Positions 47,475 through 57,094 of a stretch of 64,000 nucleotides of DNA are shown one piece after another (position 1 is the stretch's first letter; every line of letters begins with the position of its first letter). A program made the translations under genes and the position numbers. This DNA comes from JACKII01 sp965222315 (GTDB lineage Bacteria; Pseudomonadota; Alphaproteobacteria; Bin95). The notes beneath the pieces are model-generated. The model was given only the letters and a program-made list of their open reading frames with translations. It had not been told where the DNA came from and made no database searches. The stretch is from NCBI GenBank assembly GCA_965222315.1, contig OZ244951.1, forward strand, positions 3,038,001-3,102,000, read 5' to 3'.

Positions 47475-47475
47475 T
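47470..47475 (+). promoter_or_regulatory. Predicted -10 box, leaderless start for the winged-helix gene
   Basis: TATAAT is followed after seven bases by the ATG at 47483. Confidence 0.45.
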
Positions 47476-47482
47476 ATTCACC

Positions 47483-47839
47483 ATGGAGGGCAATCTCTCA
47501 AACATCGGTGACGTGCTGGCCAAGAGTGCCGGGCGCTACAACCGACGGCCACGCTACACCGTGGTCCTGCATAACGTGCGCGAGAAGATGGGGATCTCGC
47601 TCAACACCTACGTGATCGTCGACAGCGTCCACAAGCTGTCGACCAGCAATCCGAAATTCCCTTACTGCGTCATGTCGAAGAAAGACCTCGCGGATTTCCT
47701 CTGCCTTAGCGAGAGCACGGTCTACCGGTCCCTGAACGAAGCTGCCGAGAAAGGCCTGCTAGAGCGCTCTGAATACGGCCTGCGGGCGACAGAGCAGTGG
47801 TTCCGGATGGTTGAGATCTACGATATCCGCAAGCAGTGA
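47483..47839 (+). CDS. Winged-helix DNA-binding protein next to iterons (replication or copy-control candidate)
   Basis: This 118-aa protein has the motif CVMSKKDLADFLCLSESTVY, then SLNEAAEKGLLERSEYGLR, a winged helix of the MarR/replication-initiator type. The N-terminal part (KSAGRYNRRPRYTVVLHNVR) is basic. It lies directly before an iteron array and a very AT-rich tract, the usual place of a Rep or copy-control gene. It is short for a full initiator (often 250-350 aa), so it could be a repressor of the array. It is probably expressed on its own message, starting at the ATG. Confidence 0.75.
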   Translation: MEGNLSNIGDVLAKSAGRYNRRPRYTVVLHNVREKMGISLNTYVIVDSVHKLSTSNPKFPYCVMSKKDLADFLCLSESTVYRSLNEAAEKGLLERSEYGLRATEQWFRMVEIYDIRKQ

Positions 47840-47847
47840 TCCACCTT

Positions 47848-47967
47848 CTGTCAAAATGACAGCCGCACTGTCATGGCCCCAGCAGACTGTCAGAATGGCA
47901 GGAAATCACCGTCAAAATGACAGTCCGACTCTGTCAAAATGACAGTCGAGCACTGTCAAACTGACAT
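47848..47967. repeat. Iteron array, five palindromic 15-bp units
   Basis: CTGTCAAAATGACAG occurs at 47848 and 47931, with variants CTGTCAGAATGGCAG (47887), CCGTCAAAATGACAG (47909) and CTGTCAAACTGACAT (47953); a half-site CTGTCA lies at 47868. The last four units start exactly 22 bp apart. Each unit is an inverted repeat CTGTCA-N3-TGACAG. Confidence 0.9.
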
Positions 47968-48056
47968 TACTCTATATTAATAGGATATTGTTATTAAATT
48001 AGTAAATAAATATAATTTCAATTATTTAAAATTATGATACAATCAACAAATGAATT
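47968..48056. other. AT-rich tract beside the iterons, possible DNA-unwinding element of a replication origin
   Basis: About 90 bp are almost only A and T (for example TTATTAAATTAGTAAATAAA) in an otherwise GC-rich window. Iterons plus an adjacent AT-rich tract is the standard layout of theta-type plasmid origins. No DnaA box was identified with confidence. Confidence 0.6.
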
Positions 48057-48272
48057 ATGAGCAAAGCAATTATTCTATACGACATTCTTCAGGAGCAGGG
48101 GGTCAAGAGAGACCGAGCGGAGAAAGCGGTTAGCGCTTTTATCACCCGCGATGAGGTTCGGGAAACACTGGCGACAAAGGACGACTTACGGAGGTTAACC
48201 ATGTGGATCGCCAGCATGCTGATCGGCCAGGTGGCCATCATGACGGCAATGATCAGTCTTCTCGTCAGCTAG
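48057..48272 (+). CDS. Small coiled-coil and membrane-anchor protein (DUF1640-like)
   Basis: This 71-aa protein begins with an amphipathic part (YDILQEQGVKRDRAEKAVSA), a short coiled coil (RDEVRETLATKDDLRRLT) and one C-terminal membrane helix (WIASMLIGQVAIMTAMISLLV). Small proteins of this design (CCDC90/DUF1640-like) often accompany plasmid or phage modules. Function is unknown. The ATG at 48057 lies inside the AT-rich tract end; no strong ribosome site is visible. Confidence 0.65.
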   Translation: MSKAIILYDILQEQGVKRDRAEKAVSAFITRDEVRETLATKDDLRRLTMWIASMLIGQVAIMTAMISLLVS

Positions 48273-48455
48273 CCGCCAAAATGTTCCGAGGGCCCAATTT
48301 TTTTCACACTTGGCCGATTGATAAGAAGCTTATGAACGGTAGCAGGCCTGGATCATTGGTCATACCTCCTCACTTATCCACATCCCAGAACGTGCTAGAG
48401 ATGAGGATAAAAAGAGGATAAAAAATTGATGATAACCCTTAACTTATTGAAATTA

Positions 48456-48531
48456 TGGTGCCGGCTACAGGACTCGAACCCGTGACCCCCTGATTACAAA
48501 TCAGATGCTCTACCAACTGAGCTAAGCCGGC
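48456..48531 (-). tRNA. tRNA-Thr (anticodon UGU), CCA encoded
   Basis: The minus strand folds as a complete cloverleaf. The acceptor stem is GCCGGC...GCCGGC. The D-arm is AGCTCAGTTGGTAGAGC. The anticodon loop is TTTGTAA with TGT at positions 34-36. The T-loop is GGTTCGAGTCC, and ACCA follows. It is 76 nt long. Its 3' end faces the plasmid-like module, the usual orientation for an element integrated at a tRNA. Confidence 0.97.
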
Positions 48532-48598
48532 GTTGCGCGCAGACGCATTTGATGCGGCGCTCTATAGCGAAGTTTCGGCAGATTGGAAACGCCTACGC

Positions 48599-49762
48599 TT
48601 ACCGCAGCGGCTCCAGGATGGAGACGAAGTTAGCGACCGCAGTCCCGCCCATGTTAAAGACGCCGCCGAGCTTGGCGCCCGGGATCTGCATGCCCATGGC
48701 CTCGCCGCGCATCTGCATGGCGATCATCGCGTGCATGGAAACGCCCGTCGCGCCGATGGGGTGTCCTTTGGCCTTCAAGCCGCCGGAAGGATTGACCGGC
48801 AGCTTGCCATCCTTGAATACCCAACCCTCGTCGATCGCCTTCCGGCCCTGGCCCTTGGGCGTCAGGCCCATGGCCTCGTATTCCATCAGCTCTGCCGTGG
48901 TGAAGCAGTCGTGGCTCTCGACCACGTCCAGGTCGAGCAAATCGACGCCGGCATTCGCCAGCGCCCGCTGCCAGGCCAGAGCCGGGCCTTCCAGGTCCAG
49001 GAACTCGCGTTTGGAGACGGGCAGGAAGTCGTTTACCTGCTCCGCCGCGCGGAAGACCACGGCCTTGTTCAGTTTCAGCGCGGTCTCGGTGTCGGCCAGC
49101 ACCACCGCCGCCGCCCCGTCGCTGACCAGGGAGCAGTCGGTGCGGCGCAAGGGACCAGCCACCAGCGGGTTCTTGTCGGAAACCGTGTTGCAGAAGTCGA
49201 AGCCGAAGTCCTTGCGCATGTGGGCGTAGGGATTATCGACGCCGTTCCGGTGGTTCTTGGCGGCGATGTGCGCCAGCACATCCGACTGGTCGCCGTATTT
49301 CTGGAAGTAGCGCTGGGTCACCTGGCCGAAGACGCCGGCAAAGCCTGCCTCGATCTCCGCCTCCTCCTTGACGTAGGAGCATTTCAGCAGCACATCGCCG
49401 ACCTCGGGCTTCGGCAGTTCGGTCATCTTCTCCGCGCCGACAACCAGCACCACCCGCGCCTTCTTCGCCCGGATCGTGTTAAGGCCCACATGGATGGCGG
49501 TCGAGCCGGTGGCGCAGGCGTTCTCCACGCGCGTCGCGGGCTTGAAGCGGAAGGCGGGATCGGCCTGGAACACCAGGGCCGCCGGGAAATCCTGTTGCAC
49601 GAAGCCGCCGTTGAACTGGCCGACGACGACCGCGTCCACGTCCTTCGCCTCCAGGCCCGCATCGGCCAGCGCCGCCGTCGCCACTTGGCAGATCATGCTC
49701 TCGACATCGTCGTCGCGCTTGCCAAAGGGCACGTGCGCCCAACCGACCATGCATTCGCTCAT
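48599..49762 (-). CDS. Thiolase-family acyl-CoA acetyltransferase
   Basis: This 387-aa enzyme has the thiolase nucleophile Cys in ENACATGSTAIH (about residue 90), the catalytic His of the C-terminal GGLKAKGHPIGATG, and SHDCFTTAELMEYE in between. It lacks some features of classical FadA and resembles the lipid-transfer/thiolase group of acetyl-CoA acetyltransferases. It is divergent from the metallo-hydrolase gene with 111 bp between them. Either thiolytic cleavage of 3-ketoacyl-CoA or a condensing role is possible. Confidence 0.9.
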   Translation of the reverse strand: MSECMVGWAHVPFGKRDDDVESMICQVATAALADAGLEAKDVDAVVVGQFNGGFVQQDFPAALVFQADPAFRFKPATRVENACATGSTAIHVGLNTIRAKKARVVLVVGAEKMTELPKPEVGDVLLKCSYVKEEAEIEAGFAGVFGQVTQRYFQKYGDQSDVLAHIAAKNHRNGVDNPYAHMRKDFGFDFCNTVSDKNPLVAGPLRRTDCSLVSDGAAAVVLADTETALKLNKAVVFRAAEQVNDFLPVSKREFLDLEGPALAWQRALANAGVDLLDLDVVESHDCFTTAELMEYEAMGLTPKGQGRKAIDEGWVFKDGKLPVNPSGGLKAKGHPIGATGVSMHAMIAMQMRGEAMGMQIPGAKLGGVFNMGGTAVANFVSILEPLR

Positions 49763-49873
49763 TGGGAGGCTCCCTCGCCAAAAAATCCAGGGCCCATTGA
49801 CCGCAGCAGGCGACAGGCTGTCAAGCGGGCGTTAGACTCCTGGCCAACCCACGCATTCAAGAGGACACGCCCA

Positions 49874-50746
49874 GTGCTGACCAACCATATCGGCGACATC
49901 CGTATCGACCGCATCATCGAGCAGGAATTCCCCATGTTCGACCCGGCCGAGTTCCTGCCGGACCTGACCAAGGACATGATCGATCCGCACCGCCATTGGT
50001 TCGAGCCGCATTGCCTGGACCCCAAGAGCGGGCTGATGACCTTCTGCATGCAGAGCTATGTGATCCGCAACGGCACCCAGAACATCCTGATCGACACCTG
50101 CATCGGCAACCACAAAAACCACCCGGCGCGGCCCGCCTGGCACCAGAAGACCGACAGCACCTACATGGATGCGCTGAACAAGGCCGGGCTGACCGTCGCC
50201 GACATCGACGTCGTCATGTGCACCCACCTGCACCCGGACCATGTTGGCTGGAACACGCAGTTGGAGGACGGGCGTTGGGTGCCGACCTTCCCGAACGCCA
50301 AGTACATCTTCAGCGAGAAAGAACTGGCCTATTGGGAAGAGGTCAACGCCAAGACCGAAATCCCCTATGTGGTTGAGAGCGTGCTGCCCATCGTGGCCGC
50401 CGGGCGGGTGACCAAGGTGGCCCACGACCACCAACTGAACGACCATATCTGGTGCGAGCCGACGCCGGGCCACACGCCGGACCATTTCAGCATCTGCATG
50501 AAGCATGGCGGGAATTCTGGTGTGATCACCGGCGACCTGATCCACTCCCCGATCCAGTGCGTCTACCCGCACATTCACGCCCGGCCGGACGTGGACAAGC
50601 CTCTCGCCGCCAAGACCCGCCGGGCCTATATGGAGAAGTACGCGGATACGGATACCCTGATCTGCGCCACCCACTTCCCCTCCCCCAGCTTCGGCCACTT
50701 CCATAGCGAGGGCGATGCCTTCCGGTGGAAGTACGTGGAGGGATAG
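49874..50746 (+). CDS. MBL-fold metallo-hydrolase
   Basis: This is a 290-aa cytoplasmic enzyme. The metal site is THLHPDHVGW (HxHxDH), followed by TPGHTPDH, a further Asp in VITGDLIHSP, and the last His in ATHFPSPSFGHF. The fold is that of lactonase/glyoxalase II-like hydrolases. The start is taken as GTG 49874 (LTNHIGDIRIDRI), preceded by AAGAGGACAC. A larger open frame reaches upstream but only across the thiolase gene. Substrate is unknown. Confidence 0.9.
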   Translation: MLTNHIGDIRIDRIIEQEFPMFDPAEFLPDLTKDMIDPHRHWFEPHCLDPKSGLMTFCMQSYVIRNGTQNILIDTCIGNHKNHPARPAWHQKTDSTYMDALNKAGLTVADIDVVMCTHLHPDHVGWNTQLEDGRWVPTFPNAKYIFSEKELAYWEEVNAKTEIPYVVESVLPIVAAGRVTKVAHDHQLNDHIWCEPTPGHTPDHFSICMKHGGNSGVITGDLIHSPIQCVYPHIHARPDVDKPLAAKTRRAYMEKYADTDTLICATHFPSPSFGHFHSEGDAFRWKYVEG

Positions 50747-50818
50747 GCCGCTTAACCGCTGCGCCGGGGCCAGGTTTCCGGCGCGACGCACGGTACCAAA
50801 TTAGCGCTTCAAAACCAC

Positions 50819-50931
50819 GTCTACATTTATCTACTTTCCTCTACATTTATCGACATTTTGGGCTTGAAATGTAGATGTCCTGTAGATGCGATGTAGATAC
50901 CGTGTAGATCGAATGTCGATGCTATGTCGAT
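50819..50931. repeat. Helically phased TGTAGAT array, four inverted and six direct units
   Basis: Right arm: TGTAGAT at 50870, 50881, 50892 and 50903, and TGTCGAT at 50914 and 50925, exactly 11 bp apart. Left arm, complementary strand: units at 50819, 50829, 50839 and 50849, exactly 10 bp apart (reading TGTCGAT, TGTAGAG, AGTAGAT, TGTAGAC from the centre outward). A 14-bp spacer (50856-50869) separates the arms. The rest of the gap between 50747 and 51203 has no gene. Confidence 0.85.
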
Positions 50932-51203
50932 GCTCAGGCGAGGTCGGTGCCGCCCCTATACTGCCGGCGCCCCGCTGCTCGCAATGTACGCTCGCAAGGG
51001 TTAATATTTAATGAAATTGCCTCAGTATTGATGCGGCATCGAGCCGTTGGCCCTCCCCTCACTGTCTGGGTAATTGACAAGCTGTCAAAGCCATTTGGGT
51101 CGGGCTCCGTCCGTTCGATAGGCACGATGCCCGCGCAACCGCCCATGCACGGGGTGTCACGCAACACTTTGGCACGGTAAAGATGTACCGGTATCCTTCG
51201 CTG

Positions 51204-51392
51204 ATGAGTGAAACGTCGAAAAAAGGTTGAGTCTGGCGCTCGACCGAGGCGAGTTGGGCGGCGGGACTGGTGTCCGTGCTGGCGGTGGCCGAAACGCTGA
51301 TCTGCGTCGCGCTCTACTGGATATTCCTGCCCTGGCTCGGCGTGACCTGGCACCACTGGATGGTCCTGGTCGCCACGCCGCTGACGGGCTAA
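51204..51392 (+). pseudogene. Possible small membrane-protein gene interrupted by a stop
   Basis: MSETSKKG is followed by TGA (51228-51230), and the same frame goes on as VWRSTEASWAAGLVSVLAVA, ETLICVALYWIFLPWLGVTW and HHWMVLVATPLTG. The second part has one or two convincing membrane helices rich in Trp. A full gene would be 62 codons. No ribosome binding site is obvious, so it may be a relic or chance frame. Confidence 0.35.
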
Positions 51393-51449
51393 GGCCGATC
51401 AGATGGATAAGGGACCGGTCGCTGATACACAGACTCCCTGACATTTCTG

Positions 51450-51992
51450 TCACGGAAGGCTGTTCAAGATGAAATCCGCCCGCGTCCCGACATCGGCTTT
51501 CGGCAAGATGACCGGGTCATACCCGAGCCGCTCGAAAGCATCGAGCAAGCGATGGTACTCGGCAACACCGTCCTCCATGTCCAGCTGTCGTTCGCCGTCA
51601 TCGCGGTAGATCTCCGGCCACGGCGGAGTCATGAAGACTTGCTGGTGGAAACGGTCCATTCCCGCGAGGGTTTCCAAGCTTGTGATACTGGTAGCGTGCT
51701 CCAGTGCCACTGCCGCATCGACCAGCCCTCGGTCAAAAAACACCCACCCCTCCGCTTCTTGCACGCGCTCCCGGTCGTAGGATGCCATCTCGATGGCGCG
51801 TCTCGCGAATGCTTCGAGGTCGACCCAAGGAAGGGCCGGTCCTTCGCCGCGCATTTCATCAGCCACAATCCTCCTGCCTGGCTCTTCGACCGTCTCGAAT
51901 CCCCGCCGGTTCAGTTCTTTCAAAAGCGTAGATTTCCCACCGCCAGAGCATCCCGAAAGAATGACGTGCTTTTCGGCGACATTGCTTCGCAT
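51450..51992 (-). CDS. AAA-type ATPase/kinase-like protein (AAA_28)
   Basis: This 180-aa cytoplasmic protein has a Walker A GCSGGGKST at about residue 14, then ELNRRGFETVEEPGRRIV, the family block that follows, and a Walker B-like WVFFDRGLVDAAVAL. The HQQVFMTPPWPEIYRDDGER stretch is typical of small AAA_28 proteins. ATG 51992 has GAGGAGATCTCT upstream; the frame stays open 15 codons further up. Substrate is unknown; the family is found in toxin-like and metabolic contexts. Confidence 0.85.
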   Translation of the reverse strand: MRSNVAEKHVILSGCSGGGKSTLLKELNRRGFETVEEPGRRIVADEMRGEGPALPWVDLEAFARRAIEMASYDRERVQEAEGWVFFDRGLVDAAVALEHATSITSLETLAGMDRFHQQVFMTPPWPEIYRDDGERQLDMEDGVAEYHRLLDAFERLGYDPVILPKADVGTRADFILNSLP

Positions 51993-52147
51993 AGAGATCT
52001 CCTCGACTTTGGCATGCAAAAGGGCAGGATAGATCAACGGACGGCTTGCAGCCGCAATAGTCGATCAACACGATCTGCGGACACTCCCCCCCTAATACTA
52101 CCTGCGGCGTTAGCGGTATCGGTAATGGGTGGGGGGGGATCGCTGTC

Positions 52148-52642
52148 GTGCTACGCGCTACAATCACTCGGATTGCTGCCACGGCACGATATTTGGGCGC
52201 CGGCTTGGGCGCGTTTCCCGGGATTTGGCTTTGGCTGCTGGCGGGGCTGTTCGCAATTGCAGTCGTGACCTTCACCCTGTTCAGCCTGAAGAAATATATC
52301 GCCCTGCAACAGACGCTGGACGAATTGAGCGCGCCCGCCACGGCCCTGGAATTACTCTATATCCTGCAATGGCAGGAGCTTCTGACACTGCCATGGCTCT
52401 GGTTTTACCTGCCGTCCTATGTCCTGACGCTCTGCATCTTTTTCGCGCTGGACAACATTGCCAAGGACATCCGCGCCGGTGCTGCGCCGGAGACAAAGGC
52501 GGCGGCGATGCAGCAATGGATGTGGGCCGCCAATGCCCGCGCGGTGCTCAACAATCTCGGGCTTGGGATCGCGCTGGTGTATTTCCTCGACACCGTCGAT
52601 GCCCGGAGTCAGGTCAAGGCGCTTGTGCAAGGGCTGATCTGA
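52148..52642 (+). CDS. Hypothetical membrane protein
   Basis: This 164-aa protein starts at GTG 52148. It has two to three membrane helices (IWLWLLAGLFAIAVVTFTLF, then LPWLWFYLPSYVLTLCIFFA, and LNNLGLGIALVYFL) with an amphipathic region between them. No family is recognised. It stands alone between the divergent ATPase gene and a repeat element. Confidence 0.7.
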   Translation: MLRATITRIAATARYLGAGLGAFPGIWLWLLAGLFAIAVVTFTLFSLKKYIALQQTLDELSAPATALELLYILQWQELLTLPWLWFYLPSYVLTLCIFFALDNIAKDIRAGAAPETKAAAMQQWMWAANARAVLNNLGLGIALVYFLDTVDARSQVKALVQGLI

Positions 52643-52802
52643 CGGCCCTCAGCCAAGCCCGTACGCCCCTACCCCCGCCTAGAGCGAAGCACGCACCACT
52701 TCCGCAACAGATTAGCAACGGCAAACTGCAAACATTCCATCCATATTCTCCGATATTCCTCTGAAATTTTGGTATGAATTTTCCGTAATAAAGCATAGAT
52801 TT

Positions 52803-52969
52803 AGTAGGTTGCTGAAAAACTTTGTCACCCGCATCCTGAGTAGCTATGACCAATGGTCAGGGCGTATCGAAGGGGCCTTTTCGGGCCGTGTAGGGCCCCT
52901 TCGATACGCTCACTGCCGCTCGGTAATCAGGATACCGACCTTTTGTGAGCATCTTTCAGCAGCCTGCTA
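52803..52969. repeat. Palindromic intergenic repeat (REP/MITE-like), copy 1
   Basis: The outer arms are AGTAGGTTGCTGAAA and TTTCAGCAGCCTGCT. The inner part is GCATCCTGAGTAGC, GCGTATCGAAGGGGCC and GGCCCCTTCGATACGC. The inner units recur at 58330-58434. The element lies downstream of the membrane-protein gene. The remaining bases of 52643-53103 show no gene. Confidence 0.8.
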
Positions 52970-53103
52970 GAACATCGCCGGTACAAATTGAAACGCTATT
53001 GCAATCAATTTGCCGGACAAGATGCTCTAATTCTTAAACTTGGGGCAGATTCACCCGACGCGATTGGATCGGGATCTGCCCTATACCACTTGGCAATGTC
53101 CTA

Positions 53104-53928
53104 ATGGAGAAAGTATTGCGCATAAAAATCGGTTGCGATGTCCAATATGACCTTCCGCAGCCTACGCCGATGATCTTGTTGTTGAATGTCCATTTTTCCC
53201 GCGCCAGCAGCCTGGAAAGCCCGGATGTTCTGATCACCTCTCCCGCAGTTCCGGTGACGGGATACCGGGACGGGTTCGGAAATTGGTGCAGCCGGCTGGT
53301 CGCGCCGCCCGGCCTGTTCCGCCTGTCAACCGACGGCATCATTCATGACCATGGGGAATCTGACCCGGTCGATTGGTCCAGTCAGCAAATCCCCGTGGAA
53401 GACCTGCCGGCGGAGACACTGCTCTATCTGCTCGGCAGCCGCTATTGCGAAACCGACGCCATTTCGGACGAGGCGTGGCGGCTGTTCGGCAACGGCCCGA
53501 CCGGCTGGGGCCGGGTCCAGGCCGTATGCGACTTCGTTCATAACCATATCACGTTCGGGTACGAGCATGCGCGGGCCACGCGTACCGCCATGGAGGCCTA
53601 CCAGGAAGGCCGGGGCGTTTGCCGGGACTTTACCCACCTGGCAATCGCGTTCTGCCGAAGCCTGAATATCCCTGCCCGCTATTGCACGGGGTACCTGAGC
53701 GATATCGGACAGGAATATGCCTTGGACACCATGGATTTTGCGGCGTGGATGGAAGTCTATCTCGACCACCGCTGGTGGGTGTTCGATCCTCGTAATAACA
53801 ACACGCAGTACGGCCGCATCCTCGTCGCCTATGGCCGCGATGCCGCCGACGTGCCGATTGTCCACACATTCGGCCCCAACACGCTCACGGATTTCAAAGT
53901 CTGGGCGAGGCAACTGCCAGACCAATAG
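53104..53928 (+). CDS. Transglutaminase-like domain protein
   Basis: This 274-aa protein has an N-terminal beta-strand domain (CDVQYDLPQPTPMILLLNVH). The transglutaminase core follows, with catalytic Cys in GRGVCRDFTHLAIAFCRSLN, His/Trp-rich AAWMEVYLDHRWWVFD and Asp in FDPRNN. It belongs to the large bacterial group of cytosolic transglutaminase-like cysteine peptidases. There is no signal peptide. The substrate is unknown. Confidence 0.9.
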   Translation: MEKVLRIKIGCDVQYDLPQPTPMILLLNVHFSRASSLESPDVLITSPAVPVTGYRDGFGNWCSRLVAPPGLFRLSTDGIIHDHGESDPVDWSSQQIPVEDLPAETLLYLLGSRYCETDAISDEAWRLFGNGPTGWGRVQAVCDFVHNHITFGYEHARATRTAMEAYQEGRGVCRDFTHLAIAFCRSLNIPARYCTGYLSDIGQEYALDTMDFAAWMEVYLDHRWWVFDPRNNNTQYGRILVAYGRDAADVPIVHTFGPNTLTDFKVWARQLPDQ

Positions 53929-54074
53929 ACAACGTCTATTGCGTGGGACACCCTGACAAGGCGGACTAAGCACCCAATTGGGGGACGAGCGACGCCTTCC
54001 AGCGGAAATAAATATCGAGTTAATTTTTCCGGAAAGTGCTAGCATCGGCGGTGTCGCAAAAAAAGGCGCTGCCG

Positions 54075-54893
54075 ATGACTGATACTGATAAAGTATTCAC
54101 AGGTTCTATCCCTGAAATATACGATACCTATCTCGTGCCATTGATTTTCGAGAAGTTCGCCGCCGATATGGCGAAGCGCGTTGCGGAGGGGCAGCCGCTC
54201 TCTGTGCTGGAAACCGCGGCAGGCAGTGGCGTTGTCACCCGGTCGCTGGCCCCCTTGTTGCAAGCGGATGCCCGCTACACCGTCACCGACCTGAACCAGC
54301 CAATGCTGGACCGCGCCGCCTCTCAGCAAGGCGAAGACGGGCGGATCAGTTGGCAGCAGGCCGATGCCTTGGCCCTTCCTTTTCCGGACGACCATTTCGA
54401 CGCCGTCTGCTGCCAATTCGGCGTGATGTTCTTTCCAGACCGGGTTGCAGGCTACAGGGAGGCGCTGCGGGTGCTGAAGCCCGGCGGGTTGTTCGTTTTC
54501 AATGCATGGGACCGGATCGAAAGCAATGTCTTCGCCGATGTCGTTACGAAGGCGGCCGGAACGGTCTTTCCCGACAACCCGCCTCTGTTCATGGCGCGGA
54601 CTCCGCATGGCTACCATGACCCGGCAGTGATCCGGGCGGATGTCGCGTCTGCCGGCTTCGGCAATATCGGGATTGAAACCGTCGCCGAAACGAGTCGCGC
54701 TCCATCGCACCAGGAACCGGCGATCGCCTATTGCCAGGGAACCCCGCTACGGAACGAGATCGAACAGCGGGATGCCGCCCGGCTGGCGCACGTGACGGAG
54801 GTTGCAGCAGCGGCCATCCGCGATGCCTTCGGCGACGGCCCGGTCAGCGGCAAGATCCAAGGCCATGTGGTGACGGCGGTAAAACCGCGCTGA
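54075..54893 (+). CDS. Class I SAM-dependent methyltransferase
   Basis: This 272-aa enzyme has motif I VLETAAGSGVVTRSLAP, DLNQPMLDRAA (motif II-like acidic loop) and FDAVCCQFGVMFFPD with RVLKPGGLFVFNAWD. This is the UbiE/MenG-like methyltransferase pattern. The start is set at MTDTDKVFTGSIPEIYD (54075); a frame is open 13 codons upstream. The substrate is unknown. Confidence 0.9.
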   Translation: MTDTDKVFTGSIPEIYDTYLVPLIFEKFAADMAKRVAEGQPLSVLETAAGSGVVTRSLAPLLQADARYTVTDLNQPMLDRAASQQGEDGRISWQQADALALPFPDDHFDAVCCQFGVMFFPDRVAGYREALRVLKPGGLFVFNAWDRIESNVFADVVTKAAGTVFPDNPPLFMARTPHGYHDPAVIRADVASAGFGNIGIETVAETSRAPSHQEPAIAYCQGTPLRNEIEQRDAARLAHVTEVAAAAIRDAFGDGPVSGKIQGHVVTAVKPR

Positions 54894-54978
54894 CCTGCCG
54901 GCGGACCGGCTTGCGCCGGTCACCGCGGCGCCGATGCGCCCGGAAGGCGCTGCAATTGCCAGCCCTCTTCCAACGAAA

Positions 54979-55004
54979 ACGGGGCCGGTTTGACCCGGCC
55001 CCGT
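54979..55004 (-). terminator. Terminator between convergent genes
   Basis: ACGGGGCCGG (54979-54988) pairs perfectly with CCGGCCCCGT (54995-55004). On the minus strand TTTTCGTT follows, so it ends the monooxygenase transcript; it may also slow the plus-strand methyltransferase transcript. Confidence 0.8.
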
Positions 55005-55025
55005 CCGCACGCAATCTAACCGGCT

Positions 55026-56822
<1,797 letters not shown>

Positions 56823-57094
56823 GTAATTCGGTGCCTTCCATATTCCGCTGTTGGCGTCGCAACTTCGCCCATGCAACGCTGCCTTCCGACAGAGTCGCGG
56901 GCCGTTAGTGCGAAAGTACTGTGGTGCTATAAAACACGCTTTCGCGTGCTATGACAATCGTGTGATCCAGCCGCACGGCAACATGGCTTTCTTTTCCAGT
57001 TTCCATGCAAAGCCCTGACCGAATCAAGGATAGGGTATCTGCTGGGTTTGAGTCGGTATCCCGGCGCCTGGACGAAACCACAAGCGGAGCAAGC

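Noticed and set aside
47848..47967. CRISPR array
   Set aside because: Units are 15-bp palindromes with 4-9 bp between them; there are no 30-bp spacers and no cas genes. The array at 50819-50931 is rejected on the same grounds.
48533..50746. 737-aa plus-strand frame that appears to fuse a long N-terminus to the MBL hydrolase
   Set aside because: The first 440 codons are antisense to the thiolase gene; the hydrolase starts at GTG 49874.
51228..51230. Selenocysteine codon in the small membrane frame
   Set aside because: No SECIS-like hairpin was seen, the residue is not in a redox context, and a relic is simpler.
56823..57094. LexA/SOS operator upstream of ruvC
   Set aside because: No GTTC-N7-GTTC or clear variant is present in the gap.
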